DNA of 64,000 nucleotides from Amblyomma americanum (GCF_052857255.1 NC_135505.1:28090499-28154498); one strand, 5' to 3'; shown: positions 1 to 11,365, counted from the first letter of the stretch. The notes: a model not told the origin generated them from the sequence alone. Program-made: numbers and translations.

Positions 1-180
1 GCAGCCGGAGCTGATCGTGGAAACCACAGCCACGGCGCATGCATTTCGAAGGCTATTCCCGCATGGGTCATGGAAAGTTTGAATGCAGCCCTTACACGAA
101 TTTTTTTTTTTTTAATATTTCCTTCAGGAAAACAGGGTGCGGCCCATACACGGGTGCGGACCTTACACGCATTCATACGG
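1..180. mobile_element. Right end of a TIR DNA transposon, cut by the window start
   Basis: The segment ends in a terminal-repeat-like sequence reading CCTTACACGCATTCATACGG followed by TA, the same layout (CGG then TA) as the other pogo/Tigger-type elements in this window. A related GCCCTTACACG motif occurs upstream near position 90. The left end is outside the window, so length and coding content are unknown. Family assignment is by inference from the terminus only. Confidence 0.4.
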
Positions 181-182
181 TA

Positions 183-2667
183 CTATCCAACCTAGTTATA
201 AAGTAATACAATGCATCACTTTGTGATGAATATGGGATGATGCTGCTTTGAGTGTCCTAACCTCTGAGGTACTATTCAAGATAAGGCACCAATCTCCTCT
301 GGTGCTCCCAGAAACCAGACCTTCTTTGCCCACCCTTGGAAAAGAATTGTTAATGCGTTTTAGACTTGTTCAAGCAATCGCTCATGATACCATTTGAGTG
401 GAAAGAGTGGTTCTGCCTTCTAGCTACAGCAAATGATTTCACCATAACTTCAGGCTGAGTATAATAAAGCCGAAACCGGACATACTGAGCTTGGACATAT
501 CAAATTATTGTATATATCGAACTGTCCAAATATCACATTCAAAGGCATAGTGGTGTTGTTCGTTTTTATCGAACTTCCGTTCAGCCGACCATTCAATATA
601 TCAATCACACTGCCCACCATACCAGTGCGCAGTGCACAGGTTGCGAAGTGGTGAAGCCAGCCTGGTGACCGAAGGCTTGCGGCAGCTCTCACATGGCTTG
701 CTTTGGTGCTGAAGGCAACGCAGAGATCAACTGTACCCTGCACTTACATTGTGCTGGTAACAAAGTTGGACCTCTCGTGATCAACAATGGCTTCTTTCAA
801 AGCACTGTCTGCAGTGACTTTGATGTAATGTGGGCTAGGCTCAGTGACACCCAGCGAGCGGTGTGTTGCCAGCGTGACGGAGGGCAGCATGTCGTTGCAG
901 GAAACATGCCACTAGCATGGGTGCACCGTATTCACGCTTCTGGGCTACAGATAAGCTTGTATGTTGCCATGTCTTATAGGTTGGACTATGAACAGATCGA
1001 ATGCAATCCCCTGCTGAGTTCGATATATCTCGGATCGATTGTATTTACACAGCTCCGGAAGCAACAGTGCCATGACAGATTCTATTACACACCTGCAAGT
1101 AGATTGAAAGTTGTCAAACAAACGTGAACTTCAGGCCTTTTTTTTCCCATAGAAGGGTTCAAGGTTGATTACTAAGACTTAACACATAGGCGCCGACAGC
1201 TTGCTTCATGAACCAAAACTACTGCGGTCAAAAAACATTTCAGGCTAAAAAAAATGCGTAACTCGTGGCATCAGAGCTCTGACCACAAACATGACAACTG
1301 ACACAATCAAAAGCAGAGTTGATGTACACGTGACAACCCTGAGAGAGTGCAAAACCGGGGTATTAGCAGACAGGCACAAACAATGAAAGAAGCAGCAAGG
1401 CACAAGTCATATAGGGGCCTAACTAGAGCTGGGGTGATTAATCTTTTCAGCCTTGGGGAACCCCAACAGATTTCAAATGTAGCCATGCAACCCCATGTGC
1501 CTCGGCTTCTGTCCTTTGCTGACGGACATGCAGGCAAAAAAACAGCACACAGACGCATTGCCCTTTAAGAAAAATCACCCAAATTCAACTGCAATAAAAG
1601 CTTGTTAATTCGAGCCCTGTTTGTTTGGAAATGCGGATAACTGGAACTGCCGGCTGGGTCCCGGCCAATGCTCGTGTAAGTCTATGGTGCTAAGCACTTG
1701 CTAATTCGGACGCTATGGGCCCTGCACCGGTTAATTCGAGCAGGCTCCCAAAAGGCGGCCATGTACACGTGTGACCGGCACAGCAAGAGATCGTAGTAAT
1801 AGTCCTACTGAAAACCTGACTGCCATGCTGCAAAGTCACTTGCGCACCGCTGACGTGCGTGCAACGGCGGGCATGATGACCGAAGAACTGTCCGACCACT
1901 TAGTTTTGGTTTCACTTTTCTGAGCTTTGCGCCCACCCACAGTGACGGTGGCTCGACCAGCCAGCCTAACCCAGTTGAGCCATACGCTGATTGGTGCACC
2001 ACTGGTGTTTCTACCCTTCCTTTCTTTTCTTTCTCGGCACTTTGATGCTGCTGAGGCATTTACTTCGCTTCTGTCTGCATGGCATTCTTCCAGCTCGCCG
2101 ACGCTGCACGCTCATAAAGTGCCGTTAATTGTGCGGCCCTCACATGTGATGGTGCCGCTTATGATCGGTGTGACATGTCAGCTGAGGAGCTCCACCGTGC
2201 TGCACAGTGAAGGATGCTGGAGGCCCTTACGATTTTGGAGTGGTTCTGCTTCAATGCTTCCGACAGTATGACCGCATTAATTGGAAGGTGAAAAAATAGT
2301 CATTGCCACGGTGTTCTGATCTCAAAATCAGGCAACCATTGTCCAAGTCTTTGACCAAATAAGTTTATCGTGATGCAGGCATTTCTTGGCAGTTTTCTGG
2401 AGCCATTTGATAAATCGAGCATTTTTTCTGGTCCTCTGAAGTTGGAATTAATGAGCTTGTTATGTACTAATGACTGGCTGTCGAGCGAAACAGTCTGCTA
2501 TGAACTGTTACAGCACGATTATTTCCAAGATATACAGTGGGGAAAAGAGAGGATTAGGGTTTAGTAATGTATGTTTGAGGGTGGCTGAGAAGACTAAACC
2601 CCCTCCCCCAGGAACTCAAAGTTACACGGAACCCACTTGGAAATCCCAGCAAGAGTGCACACTTTGT
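183..2667. other. Intergenic or 3'-flanking sequence, no gene recognised
   Basis: An open frame of 144 codons on the plus strand (693-1127) matches no family I know and has no support from splice sites or codon bias, so it is not called. Positions 1590-2280 carry scattered TTAATTCG and ATTAATTGG motifs that look like an old, eroded TIR element. No polyadenylation signal for the gene ending at 2668 was found on the minus strand close to its stop codon. Confidence 0.4.
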
Positions 2668-2938
2668 CTAGTCTTTACACTTTGTTCCAGTGATTCTGCA
2701 TTCCCTTGTCAAGGCTTGCCACACAATTAGCTGCACACTGCTGCATTTGTGGCACGTCTTGGAAAACAAAGACGCACCAGCCTTGCCTGTCGTCTGGCCC
2801 AGTGCTTGTAAGAAGATGGCCTTGAGCAGCCAGGTTGCTGGGTCACCCTCCAGCCGCGGGGAGAAGTGGTACGGCAGCCAGTAGTCGCCACGTTCGTGCC
2901 ACAGACGGCTCCCGCAAGTGGACACTGCCATGTCTCGG
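2668..2938 (-). CDS. TAF1A: TAF1A-like protein, last coding exon
   Basis: This exon encodes about 90 C-terminal codons, ending in TAG at 2668-2670. The acceptor on the minus strand reads GGTTGTGCAG before 2938. Its phase (one base completing a codon) matches the donor of the exon at 8338-8464. The translation contains WHERGDYWLPYHF followed by a Leu/Ala-rich helix (LLKAIFLQALGQ). This matches in order and spacing the WWPGFHF and AFVAGLLLGKG stretch near the C terminus of vertebrate TAF1A as I remember it. TAF1A is a TBP-associated subunit of the Pol I promoter factor SL1. The tail after this motif is shorter than in vertebrates and poorly conserved. Orthology is an inference from motif order; no alignment was run. 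Confidence 0.7.
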
Positions 2939-3147
2939 CTGCACAACCATCGAGGATTGGTTAAATGGACACTGAGGAAAAACTCGCGTTCGCCTGCATC
3001 AACTGACTGCTTCATTCTAATGACAAGGAGATTACCCTCAGCGAAAACGAAGCTTTTATAAGCTAAAAAAAGTTTGAAAAAGGAAATGAAAGGTGCCGCC
3101 AAAATTAATCCTTACATAACCCAAGCAGACTGCAGTGTGTGGAAGGC

Positions 3148-3297
3148 GATCCACATTTATTGAAGGAGGCCCAGTAGCCGCGGCTGGTGAGCCAGTGAAG
3201 CGGGCTGTTGACGCTGTTGACCAGGCCGGTTGCCAAATGTGTTCTGTTCTGCGTGAGCCAGGTCACGCTTCCAGCTTCATCTTCATCAGCGCCACTG
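3148..3297. repeat. Direct repeat, copy A
   Basis: About 150 bp beginning with ATTTATTGAAGGAGGCCC and ending in CTTCATCTTCATCAGCGCC. It recurs with scattered substitutions at 5104-5250 in the same orientation. TTTATT at its left edge gives AATAAA on the minus strand, as expected for a transcript 3' end or an LTR R region reading leftward. Confidence 0.65.
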
Positions 3298-3955
3298 GCA
3301 ATGCCAGTGCCGCTACAGGCGCTCCCAACCCTGGTACAATGCGCGATAAAAGAAAAAATAAAAAAACTAGCTACAAGCTCCTTTATACTAGTGAAGCTCG
3401 GGTCAGGGTTCGTGAAGGTCATCGGGCGGGAGAAACGAGCTCGGGCAGTCGTATCTGGCTGCTTAACAAAGGGTGAGAGAGCCAAAAGACGAGGATGATG
3501 ACGGAAGGAACAGCCGGGAAAAGTCATTGAGGAATTGGAGGCGAGCTAGGCGTGCTTCAGCCAGAAGGCCTACTGGTGGGGCCGGCAGTTGTGTTCAAGT
3601 TCACCGAGAAATGCCAATACAGAAAGTGTAGCGGCATGGGGATCTACGGGAGATGCGATGTGCGCTTGCCCAGTCGGTGCGGATGAAGGTACGGCGTGGG
3701 GAGCCACAACTATAGAAGTGAAGGCGATGCCTTGGCCACTGGCAACGATGAAACGACTGTGGACGACACTGGGCTTGAGGTCTGCTGCGTGGGGCATGGG
3801 CTGCCTTGTTAGGAAGAAGTCGAAGCAGGCGACGGGGGTACTGGCTATCCGTAAAAGCGAGCCCACTGTGGCGTTGGGACCGCTTGTTGGAAACGGAGGG
3901 CACAAGTCCGTGACGTAGTGGTCGTAAGTGGAAGGAAACAGAAGTGCTGAATCCA

Positions 3956-5038
3956 TCAGCGGTGTTGGATGGGACACGCTCTAATGCGTAACAAGTATGC
4001 CACCACCTTCGGTGGTTGTCTCGTCTTCCGTGGAGGCACAGTCACTTGTGAATGCGCCATGTGGGCAGGCGGTTCGCGTGGCGCATGACATGCGACAAGG
4101 CTCTGGTGTGGCTTGCATGTGTGCCTCGGGACAGGAAAGACAGATGGGCTCACTGTGGTTGGGCATGCGGTAGTAGGCAAACATGGGATTAGAAGAGAGG
4201 TGGGGCCCGGGAAGAGAAAGTGCTCTTCTGGTGATGGTTCAAGGGCAGGCGCCACAGTTGGCAAGCACGGCTGGGCAGGAGGCGCTGTGGGACGGCAGCT
4301 CGCAGGTGGATGGCCATCCATAGGGGCCGGTGGAGCAAACTTGCGAGAGACCGGGGTGGGGAGCGGCTCCGGTGTAGTAGCTGGCAGAGGGAAAACCCAA
4401 GCAGCTATGAGGGGGGATTCGTCCAGTGGTCGTGAGCTGAGTGGCGGCGCAGCTTCTGAGCCCCGAACAGCAGCGCAGAGAGTGGGCGGGAGCTCCAAGC
4501 CAAAATGTGCCGTCAGGCCCTTTCGGTCGGTGCAAATGTCCGGTCCAGGAGGTGGCAACTGCAGCTTTGCCAGGAGACTGGGTGGGAGTTCGTGCCTGGC
4601 GTGCTGATAGCGCAGCAGCTGGCTGGACACGTGGTTGACGTGAAAGTGTGAGTGCAGCAGCACCAGCCACAAAACGGGGTCCCTGGCATAAAGCGCAGGC
4701 AGGCCAGGCAGCCGAGGAAGGAAGGAGCGCTCATAGGACTTGAGGAGCTCACCGGATGCGATGGTAGGCGCGTACATGGCGGCGAGAACAAGCTGCTGAA
4801 GACTGGGTGCGAACAACGGGCGTGCAGCAGCAACGCCACGTGGAGAGAGACAGGATAGGCAGGAGCGCAAAGCCGGTGGGGGCAGCGTTGCGTGTGTCGA
4901 ACCTGTTGTCTGGAGTCGCCAGATGTGGAAGGTGATCCATATTTTGTAGTGAAAGCTACATTGGCCACAAGCTCGCAGTTTCGCCGTGCTCGCATTCCCA
5001 CCATGGTCGCACTGCACCACATGACAATAACGAGACAA
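3956..5038 (-). CDS. Proline-rich open frame between two direct repeats, unrecognised
   Basis: An uninterrupted frame of 360 codons lies between the direct repeats at 3148 and 5104. The product is rich in Pro, Ala, Leu and Ser, with no signal peptide, zinc knuckle, protease or polymerase motif that I can see. Residues roughly 95-150 (FLPRLPGLPALYARDP, then VLWLVLLHSHFHVNHV) are the only well-ordered part. A second frame on the same strand, 3570-3977, continues in a similar composition and may be a frameshifted continuation. The GC-rich antisense strand is also open, so the frame could be a composition effect. It may be the gag-like part of an unclassified retroelement, but no motif proves this. 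Confidence 0.25.
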   Translation of the reverse strand: MSRYCHVVQCDHGGNASTAKLRACGQCSFHYKIWITFHIWRLQTTGSTHATLPPPALRSCLSCLSPRGVAAARPLFAPSLQQLVLAAMYAPTIASGELLKSYERSFLPRLPGLPALYARDPVLWLVLLHSHFHVNHVSSQLLRYQHARHELPPSLLAKLQLPPPGPDICTDRKGLTAHFGLELPPTLCAAVRGSEAAPPLSSRPLDESPLIAAWVFPLPATTPEPLPTPVSRKFAPPAPMDGHPPASCRPTAPPAQPCLPTVAPALEPSPEEHFLFPGPTSLLIPCLPTTACPTTVSPSVFPVPRHTCKPHQSLVACHAPREPPAHMAHSQVTVPPRKTRQPPKVVAYLLRIRACPIQHR

Positions 5039-5103
5039 ACCAAGCTATGCCTTAGCTTTCGCTACGTATATCCTGGCATAGCCGAGCTAAGCCACTGCCA
5101 ATT

Positions 5104-5250
5104 TTTATTGAAGGAGGCCCGGTAGCCGCAGCTGGTGAGCCGGCGGAGCGGGCTGTCAATGCTGCTCGCCAGGCCGGTTGCCGAATGTGTTCTTTTATTT
5201 GCGCGAGCCAGGTCACGCTCCCAGCTTCATCTTCATCAGCACCGCTAGAA
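5104..5250. repeat. Direct repeat, copy B
   Basis: This is the second copy of the 150-bp repeat at 3148-3297, in the same orientation, starting TTTATTGAAGGAGGCCCGG. Similarity fades after the CTTCATCTTCATCAGCACC motif. The two copies differ by roughly one base in ten by eye, so they are not recent. Confidence 0.65.
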
Positions 5251-5799
5251 ATGCGCCTAGTAGTGTTACCGCACTAAGAAAAAATGCTCCCGTACCACTC
5301 TCAGAGCTACTCCGCAGTGCAGTGCCAAGTTCGATCCTGTGCCATATTGGACAACACGCAATCCACTTCACTGCTGGTGCCACAGAAATGTTCAAGACAT
5401 GTCTGGTATCTTCAGAGAGGCTCAGTAAGCAATGACTCTCCTAGGAAACGGTGAACACGAAAGTTACAGTTGGGCATCTGTAAACAGACCGGTTCAGCAG
5501 AGCAGTCGTCTCTGTCCGAATTAAAATCAAATGAATGGACGTCATCCTTGCACATAAAGATGTTGCTTACGTCTACAAAGTCCAGTGTCAATGTTGCGGA
5601 ATCCTAAGAACACCACCGTGGCTGAGCAGGCTGGCGCAAAATGAGGGCACAGCCATAGATGCTCGCCCTGATTGCAGCACGGTGACATGTTTCGTGGAAA
5701 ATTTAAAAATACTGCCTAATGCGGCTGATGAAAAATCCGAACCTCAAACTGCACTACAGTTCTTTTGCAACATACAGGATAGTGTTAGTGGATAGCATA

Positions 5800-6658
5800 C
5801 CGTATAAACCGGAATATAAGTCGAGATTTTTTCTTAAAAACAGCGAGCGAAAGTCGCCCCTCGTCTTATAAAGCGGCCTTAGCAGAATGTGAGTCGCAGT
5901 CTGGCAACCCACGGAGCCTGTTCGCAAACAGATAGCCAAAGCCGTATCGACATCCAAACGCGAATGCTTTTTTTTTTTTTTTCATTCAGAGCCACTGGAT
6001 TGTTGGTCTTCGCGTGCGCTGCTTTGTTTGACCTCGTGCGCAATTCCGCGTTAGCAATGAGTACCAGCGGCACGCGGAGGCAGTTCACAGCAGCTTTCAA
6101 GAAGAAAGTTATAGAGTTTGCTGAAGCGAACGGGAACATGGCCGCTGAGCGCATGTTCGGCGTTTCGGAGAAGAGCGTGCGGTATTGGCGCAGACAGAAA
6201 GATAAGTTGTTTGCGTGCAAGCCGAGCAAAATGTCCTTTTGCGGATGTCGTGCAGTGCATCCAGAACTTGAGGACGCACTTTGCGGACTTTGTGCGGCAC
6301 CTTCGTGCGCGGTCACTACCCGTGACTGTGCATTCCATTCAATGCAAAGCTTTGGACCTTGCGCGGGAAGCTGGACTACGCCGAGAAGAGTTCAGCGCAC
6401 CGAAGTCATGGGTGCGCCGTTTTATGAGGCGCAAGGGATTTTCTCTCCGTCGCCGCACATCCATATGCCAGAAGCTGCCAGAGGAGTTCACCGATAAGCT
6501 CGTCAGCTTCCAGTGGTATGTGATTCGGCTTCGAGAGGAGCACGAAAAAAATCCGTTTCGGCAATATTTGCTTCTTCTCAATTTTTTTTCTATTTTCTTC
6601 ACTTCAAGGTAAGGGGGTCGACCTATATTCCCACTCGACCTATATACGGTTTATACGG
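5800..6658 (+). mobile_element. TIR element, family A copy 1 (pogo/Tigger-derived, non-autonomous)
   Basis: Terminal inverted repeats start CCGTATAAACCGGAATATAA on the left and CCGTATAAACCGTATATAGG (reverse complement) on the right. TA dinucleotides at 5798-5799 and 6659-6660 act as target duplication. At 859 bp it is too short for a complete transposase and encodes only the DNA-binding half. Copies 2 (7136-8006) and 3 (26055-26877) share the ends and coding remnant. Confidence 0.8.
6057..6612 (+). pseudogene. Pogo/Tigger transposase, N-terminal DNA-binding half only, frameshifted
   Basis: From the ATG at 6057 the frame reads RRQFTAAFKKKVIEFAEANG and then FGVSEKSVRYWRRQKD. This is a psq/homeodomain-like helix-turn-helix as found at the start of pogo-superfamily transposases. 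A frame change near 6280 is needed to reach the second helix-turn-helix (CENP-B/Tc5 type), which includes SWVRRFMRRKGFSLRRRTS. The DDE catalytic domain is absent: the frame ends at the right TIR. By inference this remnant cannot transpose itself but might still bind ends of related elements if expressed. Confidence 0.65.
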
Positions 6659-7135
6659 TACTAAAGAAAGAGTTAATATTCTTATGTGCGTGAGATTTAA
6701 TAAGGGGCTCAGCAGAAATGCACTGAAGCCGAGGTTAGCTGGATGCTGCTCTAGAAGGCTGGACAACAGACTTTTCCCCTTCCACCTTCCTTTCCTTTTC
6801 CTTTTCTTGGTGCACTAAACACTTTTCTTACACGAACTCACATCCCATAAACTGCTGTCGACAACTGTACAGCCAAACAGTATTATTTCAGACTCATTGG
6901 AACCGAGAAAAATCTACAAATGAAGCAGGCCTTTGAATTAACTGAGCACAGCAAAAGAAACAAGACCCAAGGAAAACATTTAGTCGTGGTAACATGCTAC
7001 TCCAGGCTAGGGTCCCCACGCCTGCACCAGCCACTGGCTGTTCAACATACAGCGTAGGCAGCTGAGCTAGTTTGTGGCTTTGAACACTATGACTCATCTT
7101 TCCAGCACACGAAACACATGGACAGAAAGAGAGTA

Positions 7136-8006
7136 ACATAAAAACCAGACTATAGGTCGACCCCCCAACTAAACAATTCTAAAAATGAAAAAAATCTTTT
7201 TCAATGGAAAAGGTACTGAAAGACACCCTTACCTTGAAACAAATGCGACTCAACAGGTTGCACAACGGTGACAGTATTTATTTTCATTTAAATGCTCCTC
7301 GCATGTACACCCGGCCAATTTTTTTAACAGTATCACGCGCCCATCTACCTACATGTTTGTTTCTGGCACACAGAAGTACGGCACCGTAGAGCAAAGCCCT
7401 TCCTCTTCATGAATCGCCCTTCATGAATCGCACCCTTGAGTTGCGCCCTCGTGAGTCTAGAGGCACGCGCGATCTCTACCGCATTAACGCGGATGCATTC
7501 GGCAGCCACAAGCAGCGATCTTGCACGCAGCGCAACCTTTCCTTCCAATTCTGGATACGCTGCGGTCCGCCCACGAAATGATGTTTTCTTCTGGTTGCTG
7601 CAAGTTGTAATACGCAGCTTCTGCCTCCTCCAGTACTGAATGCTCTTTTCGGATACTCCAAATTCGTGCTGTGCCGCCAGGTTGCCGTGAGCTTCCGCGT
7701 ACGAAATCGCATTTTTCTTGAAGGCGACGGTGAATTGCCATTGGCTTCCGCTCATTTTGAAAGAAAATGTGAAAATGCAACTTTTTAACAAAAAAGCTTT
7801 GCAAGGACGGAAACGCAAAATGGCGGTACAACAACGTCGCCATGCCGCGCTGCTGCTAATGGTGGTGATGGAGGCTGTTGACTTCAGCCGCCCGTTGTTG
7901 CAAGACATCTGTAGTTTTTCCGCCAATGGTCGGTATATTAGACAGGAGTCGACTTTTCGTCATGGTTTTTTGAAAAAAAAGTTTGACCTATATTCCGGTT
8001 TTTTGG
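7136..8006 (-). mobile_element. TIR element, family A copy 2
   Basis: The ends read ACATAAAAACCAGACTATAGG on the left (degenerate) and GACCTATATTCCGG on the right, flanked by TA at 7134-7135 and 8007-8008. The coding remnant runs on the minus strand. Length (871 bp) and content match copies 1 and 3. Confidence 0.75.
7375..7755 (-). pseudogene. Pogo/Tigger DNA-binding half inside family A copy 2
   Basis: From the ATG at 7755 the frame reads FTVAFKKNAISYAEAHGNLA and then FGVSEKSIQYWRRQKLR, the same first helix-turn-helix as in copy 1. It then continues in one frame to the second helix-turn-helix (VEIARASRLTRAQLKG, then RFMKRKGFALRCRTS). Unlike copy 1 it is open across both DNA-binding motifs, about 127 codons. 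No catalytic domain follows before the element end. Confidence 0.65.
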
Positions 8007-8337
8007 TAGGCTTTCACTCTGTTCGTGTTTTGTGTACTGGAAAGACGAGTCAGCGTTTTTCACAGTCTGTGCAAATGTTATGGCCCTCCCTCTTACAGCA
8101 GAAAAAAAAAAGCTTTAGCTCATTTCAAGGAACAGTGTATTTACTTTCTGATGGTTTGTGTTGTGTCCAGAAGGGTTGGCACAATATGTTGTCAATAAGA
8201 AGTGTCACACTCAGGCTTGTGAGAGATCAGGGGGCCTTCTGGGGTGTTGGGAGGTGGTGCAGTTATGGCCATCAGATTCTTTTTGTGCCGAGTTACTTTA
8301 CTTGTGCTCGGCTTGCCCCATCAATGCTCCTTCCTAC

Positions 8338-8464
8338 CTGTGACTGGCACCTAGTGTGATTCGGCAGAGCTGCCTCCAGGCTCCCACACTGTCCTTGTTG
8401 TCCGGGCAGTCCACAAAGTCCGCCAGGAGCCGCAGGCACTCCACCACACTGTCCTCCCCTTGCT
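8338..8464 (-). CDS. TAF1A: TAF1A-like protein, internal exon
   Basis: The acceptor on the minus strand is GGTATCCGCAG before 8464, and the donor is CACAG followed by GTAGGAAGG after 8338. It enters in phase 1 and leaves in phase 2, matching the exons at 12133-12199 and 2668-2938. Translation across the upstream junction gives ARSEQGEDSVVECLRLLADF and then VDCPDNKDSVGAWRQLCRIT. In vertebrate TAF1A, as I remember it, a KSEKEEHRKLGLEVL.GVLDFAGC...AWKYLAKYL stretch has the same order and spacing. This is the strongest single exon for the TAF1A call. An earlier possible donor at 8349-8350 would leave in phase 1 and not fit the last exon. Confidence 0.75.
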
Positions 8465-8820
8465 CTGCGGATACCACACATTGGGAGCAAGGATGAGGAA
8501 ACATGCTCACCCAGCTTGATTTCAAACATCCGGCTATATAAGCATCACATGCTACAACTCAGTGGGAGCCTCTGCGGTGCCTCAATGCCTTGACGCTGTT
8601 CAGAGGCATCCCAACATTGTCCTGCTGCAATATCAATCCAGAAGGTCGCCTTTTTTGTACTCTGCCCTGTGAAACTATCCAGCACTGCTGCCAGGAGTCA
8701 AATTGTTATTTCAGGTACAAATTGAAAAGCTCTGTGCCTGCAGCAGAGGTTACTGCAGTTTGTTATCAAAGATGGTGTCTCCCAATCGAGCAAGGAATAC
8801 CACCACCCTAATATATCAAT

Positions 8821-8935
8821 CGCATTAAGAACCAGCGCTAAAAACACACACAGAGGACGAGACGAGACACACGAAGGCGCTTCGTGTGTCTTGTCTCGTC
8901 CTCTGTGTGTGTTTTTAGCGCAGGTTCTTAATGCG
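8821..8935. repeat. Near-perfect 56-bp hairpin with 3-nt loop
   Basis: The left arm 8821-8876 and right arm 8880-8935 pair at 54 of 56 positions around the loop GCG. The arms contain GCGCTAAAAACACACACAG and AGGACGAGACGAGACACACG. A similar GCGCTTGTCTTGTGTGTTCG motif lies at 12580-12603, so the arm sequence belongs to a dispersed repeat. Confidence 0.9.
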
Positions 8936-9244
8936 ATGGATCACAACCAACTCGCCCAATCCTCAGTTCTTCTAATATACCGAAACTCGAACTGAGACAC
9001 CCTAACAACTTAAAAACTCAACAGGAGTAGATGTCTTTGACTACCACTTAGAACTTCTGTAAATCTCTATTTACGTTCATTGGTTCACTTCCTACTGTGG
9101 AATATGTGGAAGATAACTGCAAAATACCAGCTTCAAGAAATTTAAAAGTATACCTCAGATAGAGCGAAGCCCCAAGCATTTCTTATTCACTTTTAGTTAA
9201 ACTTTTATGGCCGACAGTACCATCGAACTCAGGAAACCAATCGA

Positions 9245-9488
9245 AGGTCTGGTTTAAGGTTCATGGGGGTTTAATGTCCCACAGCGACTTAGGCTATGAG
9301 GGGCGTTGTAGTGAAGGGCTCCAGAAATTTCGACCACCTGGGGTTCTTTAACGCGCACTGACATCGCACAGCACACGGGCCTCTAGAATTTCGCCTCCAT
9401 AAAAATTTAACCAGTGTGGCTGGGATTGAACCCATGTCTTTCGGGTCAGCAGCCGAATGCCATAATCACCGAGCCCCCGCAGTGGCTG
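9245..9488 (-). repeat. tRNA-derived SINE (Ruka-like), minus orientation
   Basis: On the minus strand it starts with an A-box-like GGCTCGGTGATTATGGCATT and a B-box-like GGGTTCAATCCC. The conserved body follows (GTGCTGTGCGATGTCAGTGC, then AAAGAACCCCAGGTGGTCG). The same body is found at 21731-22045, 22060-22325, 25310-25400 and 25812-26025. The name Ruka is from memory of the tick SINE. Confidence 0.75.
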
Positions 9489-10029
9489 AAATTGTAGGTG
9501 CGATACACTGAGACTTCAACGCAACAAACTAGAGAGACAATGCGCGTAGCAGACGACGCAATATCTCGGCTGAGCCAATGCGGTAAATGGGTTCTGGAGG
9601 CGCATTGTTACGATGCCTCCAAGCAGTTCTGCATACTGTGTTTTCGTTGTCTGTTCAATGCCTGCATATGTACATCCGTCTTCATAAGATTATGCAGCAC
9701 AAATCTGGCAAAGAAATTGAAACTGTCATGCATCCAGGAGACGCAGCTTGAGATTTCACTTTTTTAACCTGTGCTTGCTCAGACTGGGGGCTCCATGTAA
9801 AGGCAGCAATGAGCTTACTGTATTTACAAGTATACAGCGTGTGAGGAGAGGGGGGGTTGACACCTTGCAGAGTATATATGCATTACAATTACAGCGCGAT
9901 CTCAGTGTTCAAGCCAGCTAAAACCGAGGGTTCAGAAAAAGCGGAGACGACAAGCAAAACTACGGAAGCAACGCATACGCTGATTTTATCTAAAAAAAAA
10001 AAGGCAACAATTCAGAAATACATGCAATA

Positions 10030-10970
10030 CAGTAGAACCTCGCTATAGTAAACTTAGTTACAGTAAAAACACGGATATGTAGTAAAGTGAAGCTGCGGTC
10101 CCATTTCGTCTTCCACAGATGACTGTACATTCTTTTTCGGTTATAGTATAATTTTTTTCAAAGAAACAGCTATAGTAAAGAGCGCCTGGACGTGGCGATG
10201 TACTTCCCGCGGATTGATGACACCGCGGCACGCGCGTAGCGTAGGATTGTAAGGAAGATAGATACCGAATGCTCCCATTAAGGTGGCTTCACCACCAAAC
10301 TCAAGAGCCACGAGGAGAAGCCAACTGTTTGAAGACCTGGAGGCCGTGAGGCGAAGCGCGCGGCGCGCACGGAAAAAGTAAAGCTGGCTATGAGCGTAGA
10401 AAAAATGCGGCGCGGGTCGCCGAGAAAGGAAAGCGAGTAAAAGTGCAGTGAGGGGAAGAAAAGTGCGCGCGTTCGTAGCACGGCAGCGCGAAGCACAGCG
10501 AAGCAGCGGCAAGAAGCAGAGGCGCGGCGGAACTGCGTAGGCGGTTATGCTGCACTTGACTTTGTCCCACGCGTTTCTTAACTACTGCCTCTAAAATGAC
10601 GCTGAGGCCACAGAACACAAAGCTCTGATCATTCAAAGCTTTGATTTCCACATGGAATCAAACTCACTTTATTTCTGTAGCCCCGTTGTATTCGTGTCAA
10701 TGCGGTACTTCCACAAGAGATAAACGAAGTCGAAAGTGCGATAACATATGATAACTGAAAATAAATGATTATCACCTAAAAAGACGATAACACCAGGATG
10801 CAATGTATTTCCGAGTGTTTCTTTTATAAACCAACACTTCGTACTTAGTAACCAGCCAGAGAGCATAGTAAGAGCCAAGCCATCAACAACTAGTACTGAT
10901 ATAATAAAGACCCTGATATAGTAAATATTTTTGCTGGTCCGAGCTACTTTACTACAGGGAGGTTCTACTG
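10030..10970. mobile_element. TIR element with Tigger-like ends, non-coding
   Basis: The left end is CAGTAGAACCTCGCTATAGT and the right end, reverse complemented, is CAGTAGAACCTCCCTGTAGT. TA flanks lie at 10028-10029 and 10971-10972. The 941-bp interior is GC-rich in the middle (CGAAGCGCGCGGCGCGCACG near 10353) and holds no recognisable transposase. By terminus and TA target it is a pogo/Tigger-type MITE. Confidence 0.8.
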
Positions 10971-10972
10971 TA

Positions 10973-11365
10973 CATGGATCACCACATGATATTCTCTGAT
11001 ATTCTCATACAGCTGCTTAATAAATTATTACCAAATTTTTCTCTTATGATGTTTCAGTTTCCACAGCTCCGTAACGTCAAAGTTGCGTTTAGGTCAAGTG
11101 AAGCATGCAAAAGCTGCCCTATAATCGCTGCATCTTCATATGTTATCATTCCAGCTATTGAGGCAGGCTGAGGTTGTAGTTAATTAAAATAATAAAGCAG
11201 TGATTATATCGCAGTTTTTTCATGCCCCAAATGACCTATATGCAACTCTGATGCCATAGCCACCATATGGCTGTTGAAACCAAAACCGAAACAACATGAG
11301 AGGGAAATCTGATCATACATCACTTAGCTATCATAGGCGTATACTACATGGCAATCCATACATAC
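10973..11365. repeat. Palindromic foldback repeat, copy 1
   Basis: The left half begins CATGGATCACCACATGATA and passes through TTTCTCTTATGATGTTTCAG. The right half returns as its imperfect complement (AAACCGAAACAACATGAGAG, then TACATGGCAATCCATAC). Similar units lie at 15887-16553, around 18780-18960 and at 42950-43300, each with CCGAAACAGCATGAGA-like arms and GATAT or GAGGCA centre motifs. No coding capacity. Confidence 0.6.

Noticed and set aside
693..1127. 144-codon plus-strand open frame
   Set aside because: No family motif, no splice context and ordinary composition; it is within what chance gives in 64 kb.
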